Part shown: one piece after another, positions 1 through 6,171 of the stretch
Numbering within the stretch: position 1 is the first letter of the stretch
Layout: the number at the start of each line of letters is the position of its first letter
Assembly (NCBI GenBank): GCA_031368215.1
Contig: JANLRD010000098.1
Location: 1-6,171 of the forward strand
Source: JANLQX01 sp031368215
GTDB lineage: Bacteria; Actinomycetota; Acidimicrobiia; Acidimicrobiales; JANYDT01
Reading direction: 5' to 3'
DNA: 6,171 bases
The notes under the pieces: generated by a model
The model's input: the letters and a program-made list of their open reading frames with translations, nothing else
What the model was told of the DNA's origin: nothing
Database searches by the model: none
Position numbers and translations under genes: made by a program

Positions 1-151
1 GCTCTTCGCTCGCGGCGGGGTGTCGTCGGTGACCGTTCACGGCAATCAGGTGCTCGTCGAACTCGCCGCCGGCGGCACGACCGACGGCATGGCCGAGCTG
101 ATCGCCGATCTCTTCATCCACTACAAGCCGGGCGTCGTACCGTCCTTGTAG
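1..151 (+). CDS. C-terminal end of an unidentified protein (partial, left edge)
   Basis: An open frame enters from the left edge (first full codon at base 2) and ends at TAG 149-151, leaving 49 residues. Third codon positions are mostly G or C, as in the other genes here, which supports real coding. The visible tail reads as two short beta strands (GVSSVTVHGNQVLVEL), a Gly/Thr turn, an amphipathic helix (MAELIADLFIHY) and a short PGVVPSL end. The pattern faintly recalls the small alpha/beta fold of Nfu/NifU N-terminal domains, but this is only a resemblance and no motif fixes a function. It converges on the solute-binding protein gene across 23 nt with no recognisable terminator hairpin between the two stops. 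Confidence 0.6.
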   Translation, partial: LFARGGVSSVTVHGNQVLVELAAGGTTDGMAELIADLFIHYKPGVVPSL

Positions 152-174
152 TTCCGTCCCTTTACTCGTGGCCG

Positions 175-1785
175 TCAGCAGTTGCCGAGGCCGGCAGTCC
201 TGGCCGTGAAGCCGCCGGACTCGTCGAGGCCACAGACGCTGCGATCGGACACGAGGTTCACCGTTCCAATCGTGCCAACGATGAAGGGAACGTCTCGACG
301 GGTAAGGCGTTGCACGTCGGCGTAGGCGGCCTTTCGCGAACTCTGGTCTACGGCTGAGCGTCCCCGGTCGAGCGCGGCGTCCATGTCGGCGTTCTTGTAC
401 CGGGCGAAGTTGGTCGGCGATCCGCTGAAGAGCACCGGGTAGGCGGTTGCATCCGGGTCTCGTTGCAGGCCGAGCGACCAGAGAGCGGCCTGGTACTGGC
501 CCGTCGCTACGGCGACCGTGTACGGCGTTGCCTCGGGGGCGATCTGGAGCTTGACGTCCATGCCGGCGTCTTGCCAGTACCTCGCGGTGAGCCGTGCCGC
601 ATCGAGAACTGCGCCGCCGGAGGCGGGCACGCTGAAGGTGAACGCTGCGTCCTTGCCGGTATCGGAGATGTACGACGCCACGAGTCGCCGAGCGGCCGCT
701 CGATCATAGTCCGGTACGTCACCGTCCGGGGCGTACCAGGGGTTGCCTTTGGGCCAAAGACCGAAGCCCTGTTTGTCGACGTTCGGATCCTCGACGACAT
801 CGGAGATGGCCCGAACGTCAAGGGCCAGGGCAGCAGCTCGTCGGATCCGGATGTCATCGAAGGGAGCCTTGGCGTTGTTGAAAAGGTAGGCAGCAGAACT
901 CGAGCTCGGGGGGGTGATTACCGCGAATCCGTCGTTCTTGGCAACGGCGGCGGTACGCGGAAGCAGCGCAATCATGCTCTGGACATCTCCGGCTCGAAGG
1001 GCGGCATAGCGAGTGCTCTCATCGGGTATGTACCGAAAGGTGATCTGGCTCAGTCGGGGCTTGATGGTCCCCCAATAGTTTGGATTTCGGACGACGGTGG
1101 AGTGATCGCCGACGACAAATTCGGTCAGTCGGTACGGTCCGGTGCCGGCATCGGTCGGTTCTCGGTTCAACTTGTCGGCCTTCTCGCCGATGGCGTTCGG
1201 GCTGATCATGATTCCTGCGGTCCCGCCCAGGAAATACGGCAGCGAGGCATACGGCTTGTCCAGGGAAAGCGTGAGGCTGAACGGCCCGGTCACGTCGATG
1301 GTCTTGATGAGGGCCATGGTCGCCCCGTTCGAACGAGACTTCCGCTGGCGGTCCAGATTCAGCTTCACGGCGTCGGCGTTCAGGGGCGTTCCGTCATGGA
1401 AGTGCACGTTGCGACGCACCGCAAGCGTCCACGACTTTCGGTCGGCGGCTTCGGTGAGGGATTCTGCCAGCAAAGGCTGCGGATCTTTACCGAAGGGCGT
1501 ATCCATCAGTTGCTCGTAGATCGCATTCGCCACCCCCTGCGATGTGATGTCGCCGAACACGGCAGCGGGATCGAGGCCGGGGAGCTCCCCGGCAGTACCC
1601 ACCGCCAGCTTGCGCAGGGGAGGGACAGTGGTCGGCGCCGCCGAGGTCGAGGGCGTGGTCTTCTTGGGTTTGGTTCGCTTCGCCGCCTGTGTCGGGGTCA
1701 CCGCGGTGATCGCGAGTGCTGTTGCGACGACAACGGCGGTGACGGCCGTTCGGCGGGATTGGAAAGCTTGGCGATGGGGATGCAT
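175..1785 (-). CDS. Family-5 extracellular solute-binding protein (ABC transporter, peptide/nickel type)
   Basis: This 536-residue exported protein should bind a peptide or similar small ligand outside the membrane and hand it to an ABC importer. The start is ATG 1785-1783, because GAGGAG lies 8 nt upstream and a signal peptide begins at once; the frame stays open further upstream to 2010 but that extension is Arg/Ser-rich and overlaps the upstream gene. Residues 1-35 form the signal: SRR at 10-12, hydrophobic TAVTAVVVATALAITAV at 13-29, probable cleavage near TQA-A. A Lys/Thr/Ser/Pro linker follows (36-57). The SBP_bac_5 core includes FHDGTPLNADAVKLNLDR (129-146), the family signature region, then GTGPYRL (214-220) and NPNYWG (234-239). 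Length is normal for the family. There is no lipobox cysteine, although many Gram-positive binding proteins are lipoproteins; the only cysteines are Cys518 and the final Cys536, which could pair. Permease and ATPase genes are absent from the window. The ligand cannot be told from sequence alone. Confidence 0.9.
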   Translation of the reverse strand: MHPHRQAFQSRRTAVTAVVVATALAITAVTPTQAAKRTKPKKTTPSTSAAPTTVPPLRKLAVGTAGELPGLDPAAVFGDITSQGVANAIYEQLMDTPFGKDPQPLLAESLTEAADRKSWTLAVRRNVHFHDGTPLNADAVKLNLDRQRKSRSNGATMALIKTIDVTGPFSLTLSLDKPYASLPYFLGGTAGIMISPNAIGEKADKLNREPTDAGTGPYRLTEFVVGDHSTVVRNPNYWGTIKPRLSQITFRYIPDESTRYAALRAGDVQSMIALLPRTAAVAKNDGFAVITPPSSSSAAYLFNNAKAPFDDIRIRRAAALALDVRAISDVVEDPNVDKQGFGLWPKGNPWYAPDGDVPDYDRAAARRLVASYISDTGKDAAFTFSVPASGGAVLDAARLTARYWQDAGMDVKLQIAPEATPYTVAVATGQYQAALWSLGLQRDPDATAYPVLFSGSPTNFARYKNADMDAALDRGRSAVDQSSRKAAYADVQRLTRRDVPFIVGTIGTVNLVSDRSVCGLDESGGFTARTAGLGNC

Positions 1786-1793
1786 CTCAGTTG

Positions 1794-1799
1794 CTCCTC
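1794..1799 (-). promoter_or_regulatory. Ribosome binding site of the solute-binding protein
   Basis: On the minus strand GAGGAG lies 8 nt before ATG 1785. It is a strong Shine-Dalgarno match and decides the start against the longer open frame reaching back to 2010. It is the only clear Shine-Dalgarno sequence at a gene start in the window. Confidence 0.8.
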
Positions 1800-1883
1800 G
1801 GTGGTTGATGGCGAACAGCGGTCTGCTGGTCGCTGATGTGATGCGAACGGTCTGAGGTCGGTCGATTGATCGCAGCTGACTCC

Positions 1884-1903
1884 GCGGTTGAAACAGGAAC
1901 CGC
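1884..1903. repeat. Small inverted repeat between the regulator and the binding protein gene
   Basis: GCGGTT (1884-1889) and AACCGC (1898-1903) are perfect 6-bp arms around an 8-nt loop, 34 nt past the regulator stop codon (minus strand). There is no run of T after it on either strand, so it is a poor intrinsic terminator; it could be a weak attenuating or mRNA-processing hairpin, or chance. The rest of the 151-nt gap (1786-1936) shows no convincing -35/-10 pair, so co-transcription of the two genes is possible. Confidence 0.3.
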
Positions 1904-1936
1904 CGCACGCTCGAACGAACGTGCCGCGTCCGGTCG

Positions 1937-4900
1937 CTAGAGCGAGCCGGGCGGCGGATGCAGCGCAGCGAGCTGCGTTCGGTTGGCGATGCCGAGCTTC
2001 GAGTACACATGCGAGAGGTGGGTCTTGACGGTCTGCCCGCCCATCAAGAGGTCCGCGGCGATCGCGGCGTTCGACCGGCCCTGACGAGCGAGGTCGGCGA
2101 CCCGACGCTCCGTCGGCGTGAGCGACGTCCACCCGATCGTGGGTCGGTTTCGATCGCCCCGGCCCCGCTGCGCATAGGCGATGATCTCGGGGAGCGTGAG
2201 GTTGCGGGCCTCCTCGGATGCCGAACGAAACGCGGCATCGCCCAGTGCCGCAGTTGTTGCCGCGACGTCTTCGGCCAACATCGATGCCAGCGGCTCGACC
2301 CTCGTCTTCATCGGGTAGTTCTCGCGGTACTGCTGAGCGGCTGCGGCGAGCCGGGCAGCATCGGTCCAAACGCCTTGGGCTGCCGCCAGGCCGGCGAGCA
2401 CTTCGATGGCGTCGATGATTTCACGGGCGTATCCGTGTTCGGCGGCAAGGGCAAGACTCCGGTGGATTGCGGTCTCGGCATCAGCGAGGTTTCCGTCGTG
2501 ACGAGCGAACAGGGCGGTGACGATGCCGCTGTCGATCTCCACCATGACGTTTGCCATTCGTGGTGAGAACCCGGAGTCGAAATGCGCCTTGGCTCTTTCG
2601 ACGTCGCCCAGTGCGAGCCAGCAGAGGGCGCCGACGCTTCGACTACGTCCGCCCGGAGGCAGGCCCGGGGCCACCGTGGTGAGGAGCTCGATGGAGCGCG
2701 GAAACTCCCCCCGGACCCGCAAGCTTTGCACGATGGCCGACTTGAGGGTCGTCGCCCCAACGATGTTCTCCACTCGCTCGAGATGCAGCATTCGCTTTAC
2801 GAGCGGCTCTGGGCTCTCGATACGTTCGCCGAAGTCGGCACGCAGACTGATTTCGAGGTGGGCCCGCAGCCCCTCCGCCGCGCCCCAGTTGCGGATCTCG
2901 CGGGGTCCGAGGCTTTCGAGGGCGGCTCTCATAGCGGCGTGGTCCACCGTGAACATGCCCACGGTGGCGATTCCCAAGCTCAGCATCGAACGAGCGAAAG
3001 GGCTGCCGAGCTCGTTCGCTATCAGGTCCGCCTGCGCGAGCACATCGTGTTGTCGACGCAGCTCCCCGCGGTACGCGAACATCGCCGCCATTGTCGCCAG
3101 CGTGTACACCTCGCCGAAGCGGTCATCAACGGAGCGGTTGTCTTCGAGTGCTTGGTCAAACAACACAAGCGCCGCCTCGGGGTCGGAGAGAGCGGCACCG
3201 AACGCCGCCAGGCCACCGATTCGACCGGTGGTGCGACGGTCCCCCAACGGACCGGCGAGTTCCACCGCAATTTGGGCCTCCGCTACGGCTTGCCACATGT
3301 CACCCAGGACTTGGAGGTGTCCGGCACGCGCTGCATGAAGTTGCGCCCGAAGGCCCGGCTCCGTCGAACCCAGCCGGTCGAGCGCAACCGAAGTCCACGT
3401 TCGACCGTCGGCCCCGAGGTCCGTCGCCAGCCAGAACGGTGTGAGATCCAGAGCGAGTCTGGCCAGATCGACCGAGGAGCCGTAGGACTCGAGGTGTCGC
3501 AGGGTCGCCGCCAGATTGTCGCGCTCGGGGAGAAGGCGGGAGGTCGCAGCTGCTTCATCGGGTCCCTCGAAGCGGGGTCCGTGATGCGCGGCGAGACGGG
3601 TGAACCATGCGGCGTGACGCGCAACGAGAGCACCTCGCTCCGTCTCCCTCTGGGCGAGTTGGCGAGCGGCGAACTGGCGGACCATCTCCATCAACCGGTA
3701 GCGAGCAACACCGAGCCGTTCATCGACGCGAATCAGGGACTGGTCGATCAACCGCTCGAGCCCGTTCAACACGTCCATGGAAGCGAGGTCTGCGCCGTCT
3801 GAGCACACGGCCTCCGCAGCCGACAGATCCCATCCATCGGCGAACACCGACAGTCTCCGCAACAGCATCTGATCTGATTCGTCGAGCAGATTGTGCGACC
3901 AACCGATGGATGCTTCCAGCGTTTGCTGTCGGGCCATCATCAGACGTGATCCTCCGGTCAACAGCCGCAGGGCATCTTCGAGTCCGGCGAGAATCTCCTC
4001 CGCTGTCAGCGACTTGGTCCGAGCGGCCGCCAGTTCGATAGCCAGAGGAATCCCGTCGAGACGGGCGCAGATCTCGGCGACAGTTGGACCGTTTCGATTC
4101 GTCAGCTCGAAGTTCGGTCGAGCCCGAACAGCACGGTCGAGGAACAAGCGCACCGCATCGAACTCGACGAGGCGATCGATCGAGAGGGTCGTTCCCTCGG
4201 GCGGGCACGGGAGCGGAGGAACCCGCCAGGTGATCTCCCCCGGGACATCCAATCCGCCTCGGCTCGTCGTCAGAACCGAGACGTCCGGGCAGCGACTCAT
4301 GATCTGATGCACGAGCGGTGCCACGGTGTCGAGAACGTGTTCGCAGTTGTCGAGCACCAAGAGCATGCGCCCGGCCAAACGCTCCACCAGACGGGCAGGC
4401 TCAGTGATCGAGAGGATCGAGGCGATTGTGCTCTGAACATCGGACACATCGACCTGAGCGAGTTCTATCCACCACGTCCCGTCGGGGAACCGCTCGGTGA
4501 TCTGAGCGGCGACCTGCTGGGCGAGCCGGGTCTTGCCGGCGCCACCAGCGCCCATGATCGTGACCAGTCGATTTCCGTTCACCAACGCACACAGCGCGGC
4601 AATCTCGGCCCGACGCCCGACGAAGCTCGACAGCTCGATCGGAAGGTTGTTCGGGATCGCCTCCAACGACCGAAGCGGTGGAAAGTCACGCCCGATGCCC
4701 TCGCCCGCGGCCTGCCACACGTGTTCGGGACGGGCCAGGTCCTTGAGCCGGTGCACCCCCAGGTCGATGAGTTCGATCCGGTCGCCGAGCTGATCGATCA
4801 CCAGGTCGCGCGACGCCTGGGAGACGAGGATTTGTCCGCCATGGGCGATCGCTCGGAGACGAGCGGTCCGTATGATCGCCTGGCCGACGTAGTTCGCTTC

Positions 4901-5341
4901 GTCTCGCAGTTGCGTCTCACCCGTGTGGATGGCCATGCGGACTCGTAGTCCCCCGTCGAGACCATCGGGCCATGGTTCGTCGGTCAGTGCCTTCTGCGCG
5001 GCAACCGCCGCGGCGACGCAATCAGAGGCGCGAGCGAACGCGCCGACGATCGAGTCCCCCTCGCCCTGCTCCTGCGGGCGAACTCCGCCGTGTGCGGCGA
5101 TGGCATCTTCCAAGATGGCGTAGTGCCGGGCGATTGCCGGTCCCATGAGCTGAGGGGCGGCCTGCCATGCCTTGGTGGACCCTTCGACATCGGTGAGCAG
5201 GAACGTCACGATCCCCACGGGCAGGGCGAACTCGCGCCCCGGTTCGGCCCTTCCCGGGGCCGAGTCCATCACGGGCTCAGACCATCGGAGGGCCCGCAAC
5301 CAGCCCGCTGACGGTGCCGCGTCCAGTGCATTGGGTGTCAT
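1937..5341 (-). CDS. Nucleotide cyclase / STAND ATPase / TPR-like / LuxR-type transcriptional regulator
   Basis: A 1134-residue multidomain regulator of the type seen in mycobacterial Rv0386, Rv1358 and Rv2488c. Class III cyclase domain about 44-211: metal-binding Asp51 in FLLTDVEGST and Asp96 in GEGDS, a Gln92/Asn150 pair at the purine-selecting positions, and Arg161 in RTARLR; the usual transition-state Asn is Ile157. STAND/NB-ARC-like ATPase from about 232: Walker A GAGGAGKT (264-271), Walker B LLVLDNCEH (Asp331), TSR with Arg361, and GIPLAIELAAAR (430-441). A winged-helix-like part with RYRLMEMVRQFA follows (to about 560), then an Ala/Leu-rich helical TPR-like region (about 571-1051). The LuxR/GerE helix-turn-helix ends the protein (about 1071-1131): LTPTERRVADLA, then TVKTHLSHVYSKLG. 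Inferred role: a signal sensed by the solenoid and ATP state switches DNA binding, perhaps with cyclic nucleotide output. Start: the frame is open to GTG 5428, but ATG 5341 is preferred because a -10-like CAGTCT ends 6 nt upstream and two dyads lie just before it; codons before it use rare AGA, GTA and CCA. ATG 5269, 18 residues before VTFLLTD, is the other option. Confidence 0.9.
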   Translation of the reverse strand: MTPNALDAAPSAGWLRALRWSEPVMDSAPGRAEPGREFALPVGIVTFLLTDVEGSTKAWQAAPQLMGPAIARHYAILEDAIAAHGGVRPQEQGEGDSIVGAFARASDCVAAAVAAQKALTDEPWPDGLDGGLRVRMAIHTGETQLRDEANYVGQAIIRTARLRAIAHGGQILVSQASRDLVIDQLGDRIELIDLGVHRLKDLARPEHVWQAAGEGIGRDFPPLRSLEAIPNNLPIELSSFVGRRAEIAALCALVNGNRLVTIMGAGGAGKTRLAQQVAAQITERFPDGTWWIELAQVDVSDVQSTIASILSITEPARLVERLAGRMLLVLDNCEHVLDTVAPLVHQIMSRCPDVSVLTTSRGGLDVPGEITWRVPPLPCPPEGTTLSIDRLVEFDAVRLFLDRAVRARPNFELTNRNGPTVAEICARLDGIPLAIELAAARTKSLTAEEILAGLEDALRLLTGGSRLMMARQQTLEASIGWSHNLLDESDQMLLRRLSVFADGWDLSAAEAVCSDGADLASMDVLNGLERLIDQSLIRVDERLGVARYRLMEMVRQFAARQLAQRETERGALVARHAAWFTRLAAHHGPRFEGPDEAAATSRLLPERDNLAATLRHLESYGSSVDLARLALDLTPFWLATDLGADGRTWTSVALDRLGSTEPGLRAQLHAARAGHLQVLGDMWQAVAEAQIAVELAGPLGDRRTTGRIGGLAAFGAALSDPEAALVLFDQALEDNRSVDDRFGEVYTLATMAAMFAYRGELRRQHDVLAQADLIANELGSPFARSMLSLGIATVGMFTVDHAAMRAALESLGPREIRNWGAAEGLRAHLEISLRADFGERIESPEPLVKRMLHLERVENIVGATTLKSAIVQSLRVRGEFPRSIELLTTVAPGLPPGGRSRSVGALCWLALGDVERAKAHFDSGFSPRMANVMVEIDSGIVTALFARHDGNLADAETAIHRSLALAAEHGYAREIIDAIEVLAGLAAAQGVWTDAARLAAAAQQYRENYPMKTRVEPLASMLAEDVAATTAALGDAAFRSASEEARNLTLPEIIAYAQRGRGDRNRPTIGWTSLTPTERRVADLARQGRSNAAIAADLLMGGQTVKTHLSHVYSKLGIANRTQLAALHPPPGSL

Positions 5342-5371
5342 GTTGTCAGACTGCGCCCCTGGTCTGACGAC
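5342..5371. repeat. Inverted repeat abutting the regulator start codon (candidate operator)
   Basis: GTCAGAC (5345-5351) and GTCTGAC (5362-5368) are perfect 7-bp arms around a 10-nt spacer; two more outer pairs match past one mismatch, giving 9 of 10 pairs over 5342-5371. The left arm overlaps the -10-like hexamer of the regulator, and the dyad ends directly at its proposed ATG. It could be a binding site for a dimeric repressor or for the regulator itself, or an RNA hairpin if transcription starts further upstream; in that case its loop would carry AGGGG, the only Shine-Dalgarno-like sequence nearby. Confidence 0.55.
5348..5353 (-). promoter_or_regulatory. Possible -10 element of the regulator gene (leaderless start)
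   Basis: CAGTCT on the minus strand is followed by 6 nt and then ATG 5341. This is the same geometry as TAGTCT, 6 nt, GTG on the imuA' side, and would place the transcript start at or next to the start codon. No good -35 is visible at 17-19 nt, so the promoter may be weak or activator-dependent. The assignment rests mainly on the parallel with imuA'. Confidence 0.35.
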
Positions 5372-5374
5372 TAC

Positions 5375-5392
5375 ATCACCCGCGCGGGTGAT
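5375..5392. repeat. Perfect 18-bp palindrome in the regulator promoter region
   Basis: ATCACCCGCGCGGGTGAT reads identically on both strands, with no spacer and no mismatch; the next bases outward do not match. Its centre is 27 bp from the centre of the neighbouring dyad (5342-5371). It would lie around the -35 position of a regulator promoter with its -10 at 5353-5348. A palindrome of this length fits the binding site of a symmetric dimer; the cognate protein is unknown. Confidence 0.6.
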
Positions 5393-5494
5393 CCCCTGCG
5401 AACCCGGTGGTGCGCCGATGTCGTCCACTGGCCGTGGTGGTCCGGGGCCGTGACGGTGGGCTGTTGGGGGCTGGCCGCGGCCCGAACGATTGAC

Positions 5495-5524
5495 TGGACA
5501 AGGCGAACGTCTGTTCCCTAGTCT
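5495..5524 (+). promoter_or_regulatory. imuA' promoter (-35 TGGACA, 18-nt spacer, -10 TAGTCT)
   Basis: TGGACA (5495-5500) differs from TTGACA at one base; after 18 nt comes TAGTCT (5519-5524), which keeps the first TA and last T of the -10 consensus. The hexamer ends 6 nt before GTG 5531, so transcription should begin at or beside the start codon, giving a leaderless mRNA, common in actinomycetes. The overlapping TTGACT (5490-5495) is a better -35 by sequence but would need a 23-nt spacer. Confidence 0.55.
5504..5517. promoter_or_regulatory. LexA binding site (SOS box) of imuA'
   Basis: CGAAC (5504-5508), four bases, then GTTCC (5513-5517) match 9 of 10 positions of the Gram-positive/actinobacterial SOS box core CGAAC-N4-GTTCG. 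It sits exactly between the predicted -35 and -10, where bound LexA would block RNA polymerase. ImuA' genes are known DNA-damage-induced LexA targets in mycobacteria, so location and gene identity agree. Confidence 0.75.
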
Positions 5525-5530
5525 GTCGGG

Positions 5531-6171
5531 GTGGGTGCTGCCGCTCTTGCCCGACCCCCTGCCTCTGTTCCTGCCTCTGTTCCGGCCCCCGCCCCCGCTT
5601 CGGCGGTGCTCGAGGCTCTGCGCGAGCGCACCCGGCCGGTCAACCTTTCCGGTGAACGTCTCCTCCCGGTCCGAGACGACCTGGCGTCGCTGCTTCCCGG
5701 TGGCGGATTGCGCCGGGGGAGTGTGGTGGAGATCGCCGCACCGTCGCTGCTGTTCGTCGCCATGGCCGAGGCCCTACGGGTCGGTTCATGGGCCGCTCTG
5801 GTCGGGCTCCCCACCCTCGGTCTCGCCGCTGCTCGCGATCACGGCATCACCTTCGAACGACTTGCCGTGGTGGCGGCCCCGCCGGTCGATCTCGCAGCCA
5901 CGGTGGTGGCCGCACTCGTCGACGCCCTCGACCTGGTGGTGCTCGGTCCCGGTGTGGTGGGGCGGGCCGCTGATGCCCGGCGGCTCACCGCCCGGGCCCG
6001 GGAGCGCGAGTCGGTGCTGCTTGTCCACGGCCGCTGGCCCGAGGCGGTCGATCTGCGCCTCACCGTGGTCAGCCGACACTTCGAAGGGATCGGACAGGGC
6101 CACGGTCACCTCCGCAGCTGGAGCGTGGAGGTGGAAACCGATGGTCGCGGTGCGGCGGCCCGTCGGCGCCG
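5531..6171 (+). CDS. imuA': ImuA', SOS mutasome accessory protein (partial, right edge)
   Basis: An open frame from GTG 5531 runs off the right edge, showing 213 residues. ImuA' works with ImuB and the error-prone polymerase DnaE2 in damage-induced mutagenesis. Supporting segments: LLPGGGLRRGSVVEIA (53-68), the RecA-like opening strand; GSWAALVGLPTLGLAAARDHG (84-104); LDLVVLGPG (132-140); ADARRLTARARERESVLLV (146-164); and the end GHLRSWSVEVETDGRGAAARRR. As in actinobacterial ImuA', there is no Walker A (GxxxxGKT), so ATP binding is not expected. Its length is close to that of mycobacterial ImuA', so only the last few codons should be missing. The start is firm on its upstream side: TAG 5519-5521 is in frame and GTG 5531 is the first start after it; GTG 5606 is the alternative and would skip the Pro/Ala/Ser-rich head. 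imuB would be expected just beyond the edge. Confidence 0.85.
   Translation, partial: MGAAALARPPASVPASVPAPAPASAVLEALRERTRPVNLSGERLLPVRDDLASLLPGGGLRRGSVVEIAAPSLLFVAMAEALRVGSWAALVGLPTLGLAAARDHGITFERLAVVAAPPVDLAATVVAALVDALDLVVLGPGVVGRAADARRLTARARERESVLLVHGRWPEAVDLRLTVVSRHFEGIGQGHGHLRSWSVEVETDGRGAAARRR
5558..5581 (+). repeat. Two perfect 12-bp tandem repeats in the imuA' N-terminus
   Basis: The unit CCTGCCTCTGTT occurs twice back to back (5558-5569 and 5570-5581), encoding PASV-PASV, followed by a Pro/Ala stretch (PAPAPAS). Being in multiples of three bases, unit gain or loss would keep the frame. The segment is probably a disordered leader of the protein. Confidence 0.7.

Noticed and set aside
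463..1836. 457-codon plus-strand open frame opposite the solute-binding protein gene
   Set aside because: It is antisense to a well-supported gene, its composition is Arg/Gly-rich without any family motif, and long antisense frames are expected in GC-rich DNA.
1864..1871. Short GATTGATC-type symmetry in the gap before the binding protein gene
   Set aside because: The arms are only about four bases with no promoter nearby, so chance is the simplest explanation.
1912..1925. CGAAC-N4-GTGCC resembling a second SOS box
   Set aside because: Only 8 of 10 core positions match, it is not placed within a visible promoter, and the neighbouring gene has no link to DNA repair.
1786..2010. N-terminal extension of the solute-binding protein to 2010
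   Set aside because: It is Arg/Ser-rich, overlaps the end of the regulator, and would bury the signal peptide that directly follows a strong Shine-Dalgarno sequence at 1794-1799.
2582..3802. 406-codon plus-strand open frame opposite the regulator
   Set aside because: It is antisense to the TPR-like and ATPase regions of the regulator, has no recognisable domain, and has low-complexity Arg/Glu/Val content typical of shadow frames.
5473..5482. GGCCGCGGCC palindrome
   Set aside because: Ten bases of pure G/C in GC-rich intergenic DNA are not convincing, and it does not overlap a predicted promoter element.
5786..6109. Minus-strand open frame of 107 codons over the right-edge gene
   Set aside because: It is the antisense shadow of imuA', whose plus-strand reading gives recognisable family segments and a matching SOS promoter.
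1..6171. CRISPR arrays, tRNA or rRNA genes, insertion sequences, phage genes
   Set aside because: I found no regularly spaced repeats, no tRNA-like cloverleaf, no transposase-like frame and no terminal inverted repeats in reading the window.

Overview
The window is GC-rich DNA with a strong G/C bias at codon third positions, GTG starts and very short or absent mRNA leaders. Together with a cyclase-STAND-LuxR regulator and an actinobacterial-type ImuA', this points to a high-GC actinomycete (Actinomycetota, possibly Acidimicrobiia). No 16S or other phylogenetic marker is present, so the lineage is an inference.

Layout: (1) 1-151, plus strand: the last 49 codons of an unidentified gene. (2) 175-1785, minus strand: a complete family-5 extracellular solute-binding protein (peptide/nickel ABC transporter type) with an export signal and no lipobox; it converges on the left-edge gene across 23 nt. 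(3) 1786-1936: a 151-nt same-strand gap holding a good ribosome binding site and one weak hairpin. (4) 1937-5341, minus strand: a very large regulator with a class III nucleotide cyclase domain, a STAND/NB-ARC-like P-loop ATPase, a helical TPR-like region and a C-terminal LuxR helix-turn-helix. (5) 5342-5530: a divergent control region with two adjacent dyads at the regulator start and a LexA-type SOS box inside a promoter facing right. (6) 5531 to the right edge, plus strand: the nearly complete imuA' gene, a subunit of the actinobacterial SOS mutasome (ImuA'-ImuB-DnaE2).

How the parts relate: the regulator and the binding protein lie on one strand in transcription order, so the regulator could be co-transcribed with, or control, the binding protein. 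No permease or ATPase gene is visible, so the binding protein is an orphan in this view. The imuA' side looks like a separate DNA-damage-induced unit that shares only the intergenic region with the regulator.

I see no convincing new multi-gene system. The most informative part is the divergent intergenic region, where both starts show a TAGTCT-like hexamer followed by exactly 6 nt and then the start codon, and where perfect dyads and a 9/10 SOS box overlap the predicted promoter elements.
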